A DNA stretch of 64,000 nt from Acidobacteria bacterium RIFCSPLOWO2_12_FULL_68_19 (GTDB lineage: Bacteria > Acidobacteriota > Vicinamibacteria > Vicinamibacterales > UBA2999). The stretch covers positions 43,227 through 107,226 of the forward strand of contig MELF01000026.1 of assembly GCA_001767525.1 (NCBI GenBank), in the 5' to 3' direction. Below, piece by piece: positions 1-9,972 of this stretch. The notes under the pieces were generated by a model. The model worked only from the letters and a program-made list of their open reading frames with translations. It had not been told where the DNA came from and searched no databases. The first letter of the stretch is position 1, and every line of letters begins with the position of its first letter. The translations under genes were made by a program, and so were the position numbers.

Positions 1-70
1 TCGCAACGCCCAACGCCCAGTCCGCACGCGTGACGCTTGGGAGTTGGGCCCTTGGAACTTGGGAGGTGAC
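1..70. repeat. TTGGGAGTTG-type inverted repeat array (copy A, cut by window edge)
   Basis: The left part reads caacgcccaacgcccag and the right part gcttgggagttgggccc followed by ttggaacttgggagg, so the two arms are rough inverted complements. It lies just 3' of the recG stop. Related arrays are at 26205, 43128, 58924 and 62292. Confidence 0.6.
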
Positions 71-80
71 GTCACGAGCG

Positions 81-2168
<2,088 letters not shown>

Positions 2169-2197
2169 CGTGTTGCCGGGTCCTTGGGGGACCCGGC

Positions 2198-2800
2198 CTA
2201 CTGGACCACGACGGCCTGCCCCTGTCCGACCTCGATCCGGCGGATGTTGGCCGGCAGCGCGAACGTCTCGTCGAGGCGCACGCCCTGCGGCCGCTCCGGC
2301 GAGCGCGAGTAGAAGCTCACGAGCTCCTGGAGCAGCGTGGGCGGCACCGGCACGCCCGATACCTCGGCCGACTGGATCTCCAGTCGCCCCATGCCGTCAC
2401 GCGTGTGGAGAATGCCAATGACCTTCACCGGAACGCGCCCGCCGATGAACGCCCACGGGTCGAAGGCGCCACCGGTGGCGCGCCGCTTGGCCACCGCATC
2501 GAGGTCGACGACCGCCTGGCCCGCCACCCGCCCCTCCCCGACAATGGTGACTTCGGGCTGCATGACGCCGCCCGGCAGGTGCGGCTGGCCGCGAAACGCG
2601 AACCACGAGTTCACTTCGTCCTGGGTGACGGGGGTCCGCCGATCCCCGGCGTGGGGACCGAGCTCGCCGCGCTGCCGGATGAGCGCCACTTTCTGGGCGA
2701 ACGCGTCGGCACCTTGTCGTGTGACCGTCGCCGCCTGCACCGACGCGAAGAGGGCGCCGGTCAGCAGAATCGCGACGAAGCCGCGGGGGGCATGCACCAT
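2198..2800 (-). CDS. Exported hypothetical protein
   Basis: I do not recognise the family. The 200-residue product starts MVHAPRGFVAILLTGALF and has a clear signal peptide ending near ASVQA/A, so it is probably periplasmic. The ATG at 2800 was chosen because a GAGAGGG Shine-Dalgarno sequence lies just upstream; an in-frame start at 2866 would add 22 residues before the signal peptide. The mature part is a mix of beta-strand-like segments (VTIVGEGRVAGQAVVDLDAV, VPVKVIGILHTRDGMGRLEI) with a proline-rich C-terminal third. It reads into recG and is divergent from lexA across about 98 bases. Confidence 0.75.
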   Translation of the reverse strand: MVHAPRGFVAILLTGALFASVQAATVTRQGADAFAQKVALIRQRGELGPHAGDRRTPVTQDEVNSWFAFRGQPHLPGGVMQPEVTIVGEGRVAGQAVVDLDAVAKRRATGGAFDPWAFIGGRVPVKVIGILHTRDGMGRLEIQSAEVSGVPVPPTLLQELVSFYSRSPERPQGVRLDETFALPANIRRIEVGQGQAVVVQ

Positions 2801-2898
2801 GAAACCCTCTCGGAGCGCGTGGTGGTCCGAGTGTAGCACCGCTTGATCTTCGCCTTCCATTCGCATATAGTCGGCCCACCCCTACCAGGAGGATGGCC

Positions 2899-3504
2899 GT
2901 GCTACCGCTCACAAAACGCCAACGGGAGATCCTGGATTACCTGAACGAGTTCATCCAGCAGCACGGCTATGCGCCGAGCCTGGAGGAAATCGGACGGCGC
3001 TTCAATCTCTCCTCGCTCGCCACGGTCCACAAGCACCTCACCAACCTGCAGGAGAAAGGGTTCATCCGGCGCGCCTGGAACCGGAGCCGCTCGGTCGAGC
3101 TCGTGCCGACGCGGATCGGCGGCCGCGCCGTCGAGCTGCCGCTGCTCGGATTCGTCGCCGCCGGGGCGCCGATCGAAGCGGTCGCGACCAGCGAAACGAT
3201 TGCAGTGCCCGAGACGCTGATGGGCAAGCGCGACAGCTACGTGCTGCGCGTCAGGGGCGACTCGATGATCGACGAACAGATCCGCGACGGCGACTACGTG
3301 ATCGTCGAGGATCGGAAGACGGCGGACAACGGCGAAATGGTCATCGCGCTCGTCGGTGGACTCGACGTGACGCTCAAGAAGTTCTACCGCGACAACGGCA
3401 CGGTGCGGCTGCAACCGGCGAATCCGGCCATGCAGCCGATGCTGGTGGAGGCCGATCGGGTGCAGATTCAGGGCGTGGTCGTCGGCGTCATGCGCAAGTA
3501 CTGA
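2899..3504 (+). CDS. lexA: LexA repressor (SOS regulator, S24 peptidase)
   Basis: LexA represses DNA-damage genes and cleaves itself when RecA is activated. The product has an N-terminal winged helix (LTKRQREILDYL) and the S24 peptidase fold. The cleavage site is Ala-Gly in FVAAGAP (about residues 88-89), the catalytic Ser is in RGDSMID (about 122) and the Lys in VTLKKF (about 160). GTG at 2899 was chosen because AGGAGG at 2887-2892 sits six bases upstream; the ATG at 2893 touches that Shine-Dalgarno sequence and is less likely. It is divergent from the exported protein at 2800. I could not identify a convincing LexA operator in the gap. Confidence 0.95.
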   Translation: MLPLTKRQREILDYLNEFIQQHGYAPSLEEIGRRFNLSSLATVHKHLTNLQEKGFIRRAWNRSRSVELVPTRIGGRAVELPLLGFVAAGAPIEAVATSETIAVPETLMGKRDSYVLRVRGDSMIDEQIRDGDYVIVEDRKTADNGEMVIALVGGLDVTLKKFYRDNGTVRLQPANPAMQPMLVEADRVQIQGVVVGVMRKY

Positions 3505-3582
3505 CCGTCGCGACACTGGACGCTGCACGGCCGGGCTGCCGGACGCAGAAGAGTTCACAGTCGACACTCGAACGCACGTGAC

Positions 3583-3653
3583 AGTGGGAGCCGGACACCC
3601 GGCACCGCGCGCGGACATTTCACTTTGCACTTCGCACGTTGTACTTTCTACTT
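3583..3653. repeat. Degenerate repeats upstream of the DUF3467 gene
   Basis: The 155-base gap after lexA has no gene. Its right part (3621-3653) is a run of cactttgcacttcgcac-like units ending in gtactttctactt. Its left part (near 3583) carries gggagccggacacccgg, resembling the GGATCCCGG class. A related CACTT-type array lies upstream of aroC at 52035-52069 in the opposite orientation. Confidence 0.45.
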
Positions 3654-3659
3654 ATCTCC

Positions 3660-3983
3660 ATGAGCGACCAACCTGAGCGCAAGCAGATCAACTTCACCAT
3701 CATTCCCGACGAGCCCCCGGGCGAGCCGCGGATCTACGCGAACTTCTGCTCCATCTCGCACACGCCGTTCGATTTCACGCTGACGTTCTGCGAGGTGATG
3801 CCGCTGTCGGACAAGGATCTGCGCGACGCCGAGGCGCAGCACGTCGTCAAGGCGCCGGTGCGCGCCCGAATCGTCGTGCCCGTGCAGTTCATCCCCAATC
3901 TGGTCTCGGCGCTGCAGGAGCACATGCGCGTCTTCTCCGAGTCGTACTCCAACGTCGGCTGGACGAAAGGACCCGTCCACTGA
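3660..3983 (+). CDS. DUF3467 family protein
   Basis: The 107-residue product MSDQPERKQINFTI... matches my memory of the DUF3467 family: a short acidic N-terminus, then ...PRIYANFCSISHTPFDFTL, then ...VPVQFIPNLVSALQEHM. These proteins are small and cytoplasmic and their function is unknown. The ATG at 3660 was chosen over an upstream in-frame codon at 3639 because family members begin with a short polar leader. No Shine-Dalgarno sequence is visible; the upstream bases belong to a repeat array. Its stop overlaps the proposed nth start (CTGA), and it opens a tight run nth-zincin-rsmA. Confidence 0.8.
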   Translation: MSDQPERKQINFTIIPDEPPGEPRIYANFCSISHTPFDFTLTFCEVMPLSDKDLRDAEAQHVVKAPVRARIVVPVQFIPNLVSALQEHMRVFSESYSNVGWTKGPVH

Positions 3984-4618
3984 AGAGGGCGGCCACGACG
4001 CGCCGCGTCGTCAGGACGCTGTGCGCACAGCATCCCGACGCCGATACCGCGCTCCACTACCGGAACGCCTTCGAGCTGCTGGTGGCGACGATCCTCTCGG
4101 CGCAGTCGACCGACGATCGCGTCAACATCGTGACCCCGGCGCTCTTCGCGCGCTATCCGGACGCGCGCGCGCTCGCCTCCGCCGCGCCGGCCGACGTCGA
4201 GCGCCTCATCCTCTCGACCGGCTTCTTCCGGCAGAAGGCGAAAGCGCTCCTCGGCATGGCCGAGCGGCTCGTGGCGCAGCACGGGGGGCAGGTGCCGGCG
4301 GACATGGCCCGGCTGACGGACCTGCCGGGCGTCGGACGCAAGACGGCGAACGTCGTGCTCGGCCACGCGCTCGGCGTCCCCGGGCTGCCGGTGGACCGTC
4401 ACGTCCTGCGCGTTGCCAACCGCCTCGGCGTTGCGGCGAGCGACGACCCGGAGCGGGTGGAACAGCAGCTCTGCGCCGCGCTGCCACAGCCGCTGTGGAC
4501 GCGCGCCTCCGACGTGCTGATCCTGCACGGGCGCCGCGTCTGCCGGCCGAAGCCGTTGTGCGATCGGTGCTCGGTTGGAAAGGACTGCGATTACCGTCGC
4601 AGGAAGGTCACTCCGTGA
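3980..4618 (+). CDS. nth: Endonuclease III (DNA glycosylase/AP lyase)
   Basis: Removes oxidised pyrimidines and nicks at abasic sites in base excision repair. The HhH motif LPGVGRKTANVV carries the catalytic Lys, and VDRHV supplies the catalytic Asp. The C-terminal [4Fe-4S] loop CRPKPLCDRCSVGKDC has spacing C-x5-C-x2-C-x5-C, one residue shorter in the first gap than in E. coli. The first ordinary start in frame is GTG 4082, but that removes about 34 conserved residues (HYRNAFELLVATILSAQ spans it). No ATG, GTG or TTG occurs between that point and the preceding stop, so CTG at 3980, overlapping the TGA of the DUF3467 gene, is proposed. The start is inferred; the identity is firm. Confidence 0.9.
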   Translation: MKRAATTRRVVRTLCAQHPDADTALHYRNAFELLVATILSAQSTDDRVNIVTPALFARYPDARALASAAPADVERLILSTGFFRQKAKALLGMAERLVAQHGGQVPADMARLTDLPGVGRKTANVVLGHALGVPGLPVDRHVLRVANRLGVAASDDPERVEQQLCAALPQPLWTRASDVLILHGRRVCRPKPLCDRCSVGKDCDYRRRKVTP

Positions 4619-5025
4619 CCCGCCAGCGGTTCGAGCGGCTCGTCCAAGAAGCGGTCACGCTCATCCCGAAGCGCTTCCGGCGTGAGATCACGAATCTCGC
4701 GCTCGTCGTCGAGACCGCGCCTGGCCCGGAACTGCTCGACGAGATGGAGATCGAACCGCCCGACACCCTGTACGGCCTGTATCAGGGCACACCGCTCACC
4801 GAGCGAACCTGGGACTACGGCAACACGCTGCCCGACCGCATCATCATTTTTCAACAGCCGATCGAGGAGGACTGCGAGGGTGAGAACGAGATCCGAGCGA
4901 TGATCGGAGAGACGCTCATCCACGAAGTGGGTCACTACTTTGGCCTCAGCGAAGAGGAGATCGAGGACATCGAGGAACGCTACTGGCGGGGCGAGACGAT
5001 CGGGCCGGATGAAGACGAGGAGTGA
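4615..5025 (+). CDS. Small metallopeptidase-like protein (zincin, HExxHxxG)
   Basis: The 136-residue product contains HEVGHYFGLSEEEIEDIE near the C-terminus, the zinc-binding HExxHxxG pattern of the short minimal-zincin family (often annotated as metallopeptidase family protein or DUF1025). The tail is very acidic (GPDEDEE). The GTG at 4615 overlaps the nth stop (GTGA), with an AGGAAGG Shine-Dalgarno sequence just upstream. The physiological substrate of this family is unknown to me. rsmA starts inside its last 17 bases, so translation is coupled. Confidence 0.85.
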   Translation: MTRQRFERLVQEAVTLIPKRFRREITNLALVVETAPGPELLDEMEIEPPDTLYGLYQGTPLTERTWDYGNTLPDRIIIFQQPIEEDCEGENEIRAMIGETLIHEVGHYFGLSEEEIEDIEERYWRGETIGPDEDEE

Positions 5026-5836
5026 GCCGAACCGCCGACGGGTTCAGGGCAGGCCGCGGAAACGGTTCGGCCAGCACTTCCTCGAGCCGGCCTGGGTGGC
5101 CAAGGTCATCGACGCCATCGCCACGGCTCCGGGCGACACGTTCCTCGAGATCGGCCCCGGGCGCGGTGCGCTGACGGCCGCGCTCGGGCCGCGCGTGCGC
5201 CAGGTCGTCGCCGTGGAGATCGACCGCGATCTCGCGGTCGCGCTGCCCGGCCGGGTCGGGCCGAACGTCCGCGTCGTGACCGGCGACCTCCTCGATGTCG
5301 ACCTGGATGCGCTCGTCCGCGACGAACCGCTCCCCATTCGCGTGGCCGGCAACCTCCCCTACAACGTCTCGTCGCCCATTCTCTTTCGGTTGCTGCAGGC
5401 GGCCGACCAAGGACGCCGATTCCGCGACGCCACGCTGATGCTCCAGCAGGAAGTCGCCGAGCGCCTGGCGGCGGCGCCGGGGACGGCCGGCTACGGTGCG
5501 CTCGCCATCCAGGTACGCCTGCTGGCCGACATCGACCGCCTTCTCACGCTGCCGCCGGGTGCCTTCCGGCCGCCGCCGAAGGTCACCTCCACGCTCGTGC
5601 GGCTGCGCTTTCACCCGCCCGCCGCCGATGTCGGCGACTCCGCCGCGTTCGAACGGGTCGTCCGTGGGCTCTTCCAGCAGCGCCGAAAGACGCTCCTCAA
5701 CGCCCTGCGTCCCGTCGCGGCCGGGTTTGGGTGTTCGGCCGAAGAGGCGTTGGACCGCGCGCGCCTCGACCCAACTCGGCGGCCAGAGACGCTGACGGTG
5801 GAGGACATGGCCCGGCTGACGCGGGCTGTGCTATAG
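5009..5836 (+). CDS. rsmA: 16S rRNA dimethyladenosine transferase RsmA/KsgA
   Basis: Dimethylates two adjacent adenines in helix 45 of 16S rRNA using S-adenosylmethionine. The 275-residue product has KRFGQHFLEP at the N-terminus, the SAM-binding loop FLEIGPGRGALTAAL, the acidic loop VAVEIDRD, and the catalytic NLPYNVSSP motif of adenine-N6 methyltransferases. LFQQRRKTLLNAL is the conserved C-terminal rRNA-binding patch. The ATG at 5009 gives family length and overlaps the preceding zincin gene by 17 bases in another frame. The gene ends a four-gene run from 3660. Confidence 0.96.
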   Translation: MKTRSEPNRRRVQGRPRKRFGQHFLEPAWVAKVIDAIATAPGDTFLEIGPGRGALTAALGPRVRQVVAVEIDRDLAVALPGRVGPNVRVVTGDLLDVDLDALVRDEPLPIRVAGNLPYNVSSPILFRLLQAADQGRRFRDATLMLQQEVAERLAAAPGTAGYGALAIQVRLLADIDRLLTLPPGAFRPPPKVTSTLVRLRFHPPAADVGDSAAFERVVRGLFQQRRKTLLNALRPVAAGFGCSAEEALDRARLDPTRRPETLTVEDMARLTRAVL

Positions 5837-5998
5837 TTTTGCCCGGAAGTCGTTGTAGGGGCCGATCTTAAGGTCTGCCCAACTGCCCTCCTGGAGATAG
5901 GCTAGGCGCTCCCAGCCGCCTGAGCGCCGCCACCGCCGCCCGCCCGGGCCACGGTCGCGGGGAAAACGTGGATTGTGTCGTCTGAGGCTGGGATCCGC
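5837..5998 (+). promoter_or_regulatory. Leader region of rnj with a 7-bp hairpin
   Basis: This 162-base gap between rsmA and the RNase J gene has no convincing ORF. It contains an inverted repeat ggcgctc (5905-5911) / gagcgcc (5922-5928). It is the likely promoter and 5' leader region of the rnj-ftsK-amidase run, but no -10/-35 pair is clear enough to mark. Confidence 0.35.
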
Positions 5999-7696
5999 AT
6001 GGATCAGTCCGCTCCGTCTGTCGTGTCTCCGGGCACGCTCGAGATCGTCCCGCTGGGCGGGCTCGGCGAGTTCGGCATGAACATGATGGCGATGTCGTGG
6101 GAGGACACGACGATCCTCATCGACGCCGGCGTCATGTTCCCCGACCCGGATCAGCTCGGGGTGGACCTGATCATCCCGGACGCGAGCTACATCGAAGCGC
6201 GGCGCCCGCAGGTCAAGGCGCTCGTGCTCACGCACGGACACGAGGATCACATCGGCGCGGTGCCGCACGTCATGCCGCTCTTCGACGGGCCGGTCTACGG
6301 CACCGCGATGACGCTGGCGCTTGTCGAGCCGAAGCTCGAAGAGCATGCCCTCGATCCGGGCGACCGCCTGAAGGCGATCGAGCCGCGCGACGTGGTGACG
6401 GTCGGGCCGTTCACGATCGAGTTCATCCGCGTCACCCACAGCATGCCGGACTGCGTCGCCCTCGCGATCACGACGCCCGCCGGGCTCGTGGTGCACACCG
6501 GCGACTTCAAGATCGACCAGACGCCGATCGACGGCGAGCACTTCGACCTGCACCGGTTCGCCGAGCTCGGCCGCCGCGGCGTGCTCGCGCTCTTCGCCGA
6601 CAGCACGAACGTCGATCGCCGGGGCTTCACCGGGCCGGAAATCGAGGTCATCGACGCGTTCGAGGAGCTGTTCACCAGCACCAGCGGGAAGCTCGTGGTG
6701 GCGACCTTCTCCTCGAGCATCTACCGGATGCAGATCCTCGTGGACCTCGCCGTCCAGTTCGAGCGGCGGGTGGCCTTCGTCGGCCGCAGCATGGTGAAGA
6801 ACGTCGAGATCGCCCAGCGCCTCGGCTTCCTGCGCGTCCCTTCGGGCGTGCAGATCCGGGACTCGGACGTGCCCGGCTTCGCCTCGCAGGACGTGCTGTG
6901 CATCACCACCGGCTCCCAGGGCGAGCCGCAGGCGGCGCTCTCGCGAATCGCCATCGACGACCACCGCTTCGTGCGGCTCGGACCCGACGATACCGTCGTC
7001 TTTTCGGCGCGCGCCATTCCGGGCAACGAGAAAGCGATCGCGCGCACGATGAGCCACGTGGCGCGGCGGGGCGCGGACGTGGTCACCGATGCGATCAAGC
7101 ACGTGCATGTCTCCGGCCACGGAAGCGCCGAGGAGCTGAAGCTGGTGCTCTCGCTCATTCGCCCTCGGTACTTCGTGCCGATTCACGGCGAGTTCCGCCA
7201 GTTGTCGCAGCACGCGCGGATGGCGCGGCGCGTCATGGCGGGCGTCGAGCCGACGCTCCAGGTGCTGCTGGCCGAGAACGGCGACGTCATTCAGTTCGAT
7301 CGGCTCGGCGCCCGGATCGCCGAGAAGGCGCCGGCCGGCCGCGTCCTGATCGACGTGACGCGGATCGGCGAGGTCGGCGACGAGGTGCTGCGCGACCGGC
7401 GCCACCTGGCCGCCGACGGCGTGATCATCGCCGTCGTGGCGATCAACAGGCAGACGGGCGCGCTGGTCGGCGAGCCCGAAATGGTGTCACGCGGCTTCGT
7501 CGTCGCCGAGAGCGACGCCGCACCGATGTTCGGCGACGCCGCGACGATCGTGGCCGAGTGCATCGCGGCCTCCAACGTGGAAGAGCGGACGGACCAGGGA
7601 CTGATGACCGAGAAGCTCCGCGGCGAGCTGCGGAAGTTCTTCAAGAGGCGTTCGGGCCGGCGGCCGCTCGTGCTGCCGATTCTGATGGAGATCTGA
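5999..7696 (+). CDS. rnj: Ribonuclease J
   Basis: A metallo-beta-lactamase/beta-CASP nuclease for mRNA turnover and rRNA maturation, with 5'-to-3' exo and endo activity in characterised family members. Visible motifs are LVLTHGHEDHIGA (zinc ligands), HTGDFKID, the Ser-rich beta-CASP stretch VVATFSSSIYRMQ, TGSQGEPQAALSRIA, and the motif C region HVSGHGSAEELK followed by PIHGEF. The length of 565 residues is typical. The ATG at 5999 (MDQSAPSV) is preferred; a GTG at 5975 would add eight residues. The stop overlaps the ftsK start by one base (TGATG). Confidence 0.95.
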   Translation: MDQSAPSVVSPGTLEIVPLGGLGEFGMNMMAMSWEDTTILIDAGVMFPDPDQLGVDLIIPDASYIEARRPQVKALVLTHGHEDHIGAVPHVMPLFDGPVYGTAMTLALVEPKLEEHALDPGDRLKAIEPRDVVTVGPFTIEFIRVTHSMPDCVALAITTPAGLVVHTGDFKIDQTPIDGEHFDLHRFAELGRRGVLALFADSTNVDRRGFTGPEIEVIDAFEELFTSTSGKLVVATFSSSIYRMQILVDLAVQFERRVAFVGRSMVKNVEIAQRLGFLRVPSGVQIRDSDVPGFASQDVLCITTGSQGEPQAALSRIAIDDHRFVRLGPDDTVVFSARAIPGNEKAIARTMSHVARRGADVVTDAIKHVHVSGHGSAEELKLVLSLIRPRYFVPIHGEFRQLSQHARMARRVMAGVEPTLQVLLAENGDVIQFDRLGARIAEKAPAGRVLIDVTRIGEVGDEVLRDRRHLAADGVIIAVVAINRQTGALVGEPEMVSRGFVVAESDAAPMFGDAATIVAECIAASNVEERTDQGLMTEKLRGELRKFFKRRSGRRPLVLPILMEI

Positions 7697-9972
7697 TGGC
7701 TGAGTCGACGTTGTCGCGCCGCATCAGCGAATTCGCCGGCGTGGCGCTCTTCGCCCTCGCGCTGATCTGGCTGATTGCGCTCGTCACCTACGAACCCACG
7801 GATCCGGTCTGGTTCTTCACGACCGACGCGGCGCACCCCCCGGCGAATTTCGTCGGTCGGGTCGGCGCGTTCCTCGCCGAGCTGGCGTTCCAGCTCTTCG
7901 GCTACGCGTCGTACCTCCTCCCCCTGGTGATCGCCGTGGCCGGCTGGCACTACTTCTGGTGCCATCCGCCGCACGCCGCCTACACCAAGCTCGCCGGCGT
8001 CGCGCTGTTCTTCGGCTGCGCGAGCGCGTTCCTCAGCCTGGTGTTCGGGAGCGCGGAGGTGGCAGGCAAGACGTTCCACGCCGGCGGAACGCTCGGCACG
8101 TGGACCGGCGCGGCGCTGTCCGAGTACCTGAACCGCACCGGATCGATCATCGTGCTGATGACGCTGATGGCGCTCTCGACGATCCTCTCCACGCACTTCT
8201 CCTTCGGCGAGCTGTTCGCCAGGGCGAGCGAGCGGTCGCACGACCTGTCGGCCCGGACCGCCGGGGCGGTGCGGCTGTGGCTCGAGAGGCGTCGCAAGGA
8301 GCGCGAGCGGCGCAGCAAGCCGGGAACCGGCAGTCGGGAGCCGGGAGCCGTGGTCGTCGGGACCTCGGGCACCGCCGGGCCGCCGCCGGCGGCGGCGCGA
8401 GCCCCAGCCATCGCTCCTCCGATCACGCGCCGGACGGAATCCGGCCCCTCGCGGATCCCGGACCCGGGACCTCGAATCCCGGATCCGCAGCCGGCCAAGC
8501 CGGCAGCACGCAAACAGGGCGCCTACACGCTGCCGCCGGTGTCGCTCCTCGACGCGCCGAAGATGGAGCGGAAGATCGACGAGCGCGAGCTGATGGAGGC
8601 GGCCCGGCAGCTCGAGGAGAAGTGCCGCGAGTTCGCCGTGGAAGGCCAGGTCGCGCAGATCCATCCCGGTCCCGTCGTCACGACCTTCGAGTTCAAGCCC
8701 GAGGCGGGCGTGAAGTACAGCAAGATCACGAGCCTCGCCGACGACCTGTGTCTCGCCATGCAGGCCGAGTCGGTGCTGATCGACCGCATTGCCGGCAAGT
8801 CCACCGTCGGCATCCAGATTCCGAATCCGAACCGCGAGACGATTTCGCTGCGCGAACTGCTCGAGTCGGATGCCTATCAGCGATCGCTCTCGAAGCTGTC
8901 ACTGGCGCTCGGCAAGACGATCCACGGGGAGCCGTACGTCACCGACCTCGCGACGATGCCGCACCTGCTCATCGCCGGCTCGACCGGCACGGGCAAGTCG
9001 GTCGGCCTGAACGCCATGCTGACCAGCATCCTCTACCGGGCCACCCCCGACGACGTGCGGCTGATCCTGATCGACCCCAAGCGCCTCGAGCTCGGCATGT
9101 ACGAGGACATTCCTCACCTGCTCACCCCGGTCGTGGTCGATCCCAAGAAGGCGTCCAACGCGCTGCGGTGGGCCGTGCAGGAGATGGAGGAGCGGTACAA
9201 GACGCTCGCGGCCGAGGGGGTGCGCAACATCGACCAGTACAACCGCAACATCCGGCTGGCGCTCGCCGAGGGGACCTCGCGCGAGCCCGACGCCCCCAAG
9301 CCGCTGCCGTTCGTCGTGGTGGTGATCGACGAGCTGGCCGACCTGATGATGGTGGCGAGCAACGAGGTCGAGGAATCGATCGCCCGGCTCGCGCAAATGG
9401 CGCGGGCGGTCGGCATCCACCTGATCCTCGCGACGCAGCGGCCGTCGGTGGATGTCATTACCGGCCTGATCAAGGCGAACCTGCCGTCGCGCATCTCCTT
9501 CCGCGTGTCGTCGAAGACCGATTCTCGGACCATTCTCGACGGCAACGGCGCCGAGCAGCTGCTCGGCCGCGGCGACATGCTCTTCCTGCCGCCGGCCTCG
9601 TCTCGCTGCATCCGGCTGCACGGACCGTACATCTCGGAGCAGGAGAGCGCACGGCTCGCCAGCTTCCTCCGCAAGCAGGGAAAGCCGGTCTACGACGACT
9701 CGATCACCGCCGAGGACGACAAGGTCGGCCCCGACGGGCTCGAGTTCGAGAAGGACGAGCTCTACGACGAGGCGTCGCGGATTGTCGTCGGCACGGGCCA
9801 GGCGTCGATTTCATACCTGCAGCGGAAGCTCCGGATCGGGTTCAGCCGCGCCGCGCGCCTGGTGGACATGATGGAGGCCGACGGCCTCGTCTCGCCGGGC
9901 GCCGGCGGCAAGCCGCGCGAGGTGCTCGTCGATCGCAACTACTTCGAGGAGGTGGATGCGCAGCTTCGCTAG
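7696..9972 (+). CDS. ftsK: DNA translocase FtsK
   Basis: A septum-anchored ATPase that pumps chromosomal DNA during division. The 758-residue product has about four N-terminal membrane segments (roughly residues 12-165). A Pro/Ala-rich linker (about 205-275) follows, then the RecA-like motor with Walker A AGSTGTGKSVG, Walker B VVVIDELADLMM and LILATQRPSVDVITG. The C-terminal gamma winged helix (ASISYLQRKLRIGFSRAARLVD) is intact. The linker is unusual: part of it (REPGAVVV, SRIPDPGPRIPDPQP) is encoded by a short DNA repeat also found at the trpC/trpF junction. The start overlaps the rnj stop, and the amidase begins within its last 17 bases. Confidence 0.97.
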   Translation: MAESTLSRRISEFAGVALFALALIWLIALVTYEPTDPVWFFTTDAAHPPANFVGRVGAFLAELAFQLFGYASYLLPLVIAVAGWHYFWCHPPHAAYTKLAGVALFFGCASAFLSLVFGSAEVAGKTFHAGGTLGTWTGAALSEYLNRTGSIIVLMTLMALSTILSTHFSFGELFARASERSHDLSARTAGAVRLWLERRRKERERRSKPGTGSREPGAVVVGTSGTAGPPPAAARAPAIAPPITRRTESGPSRIPDPGPRIPDPQPAKPAARKQGAYTLPPVSLLDAPKMERKIDERELMEAARQLEEKCREFAVEGQVAQIHPGPVVTTFEFKPEAGVKYSKITSLADDLCLAMQAESVLIDRIAGKSTVGIQIPNPNRETISLRELLESDAYQRSLSKLSLALGKTIHGEPYVTDLATMPHLLIAGSTGTGKSVGLNAMLTSILYRATPDDVRLILIDPKRLELGMYEDIPHLLTPVVVDPKKASNALRWAVQEMEERYKTLAAEGVRNIDQYNRNIRLALAEGTSREPDAPKPLPFVVVVIDELADLMMVASNEVEESIARLAQMARAVGIHLILATQRPSVDVITGLIKANLPSRISFRVSSKTDSRTILDGNGAEQLLGRGDMLFLPPASSRCIRLHGPYISEQESARLASFLRKQGKPVYDDSITAEDDKVGPDGLEFEKDELYDEASRIVVGTGQASISYLQRKLRIGFSRAARLVDMMEADGLVSPGAGGKPREVLVDRNYFEEVDAQLR
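8321..8486. repeat. GGATCCCGG-type repeat arms inside the ftsK linker
   Basis: The left arm is at 8321-8350 (gggaaccggcagtcgggag...) and the right arm at 8441-8486. The right arm contains the 17-mer ccctcgcggatcccgga (8446-8462), which recurs exactly at 30326-30342. Both arms lie in frame within the FtsK linker. Confidence 0.6.

Noticed and set aside
2801..2898. LexA operator (SOS box) in the lexA upstream gap
   Set aside because: No GAAC-N4-GTTC or CTGT-N8-ACAG match was found; the Acidobacteriota motif may differ, so absence is not informative.
6097..9972. A single 1291-residue protein spanning RNase J and FtsK
   Set aside because: The frame is open upstream of ftsK by chance. The FtsK start at 7696 has the TGATG overlap and a membrane helix at its N-terminus; the upstream part overlaps RNase J in another frame.
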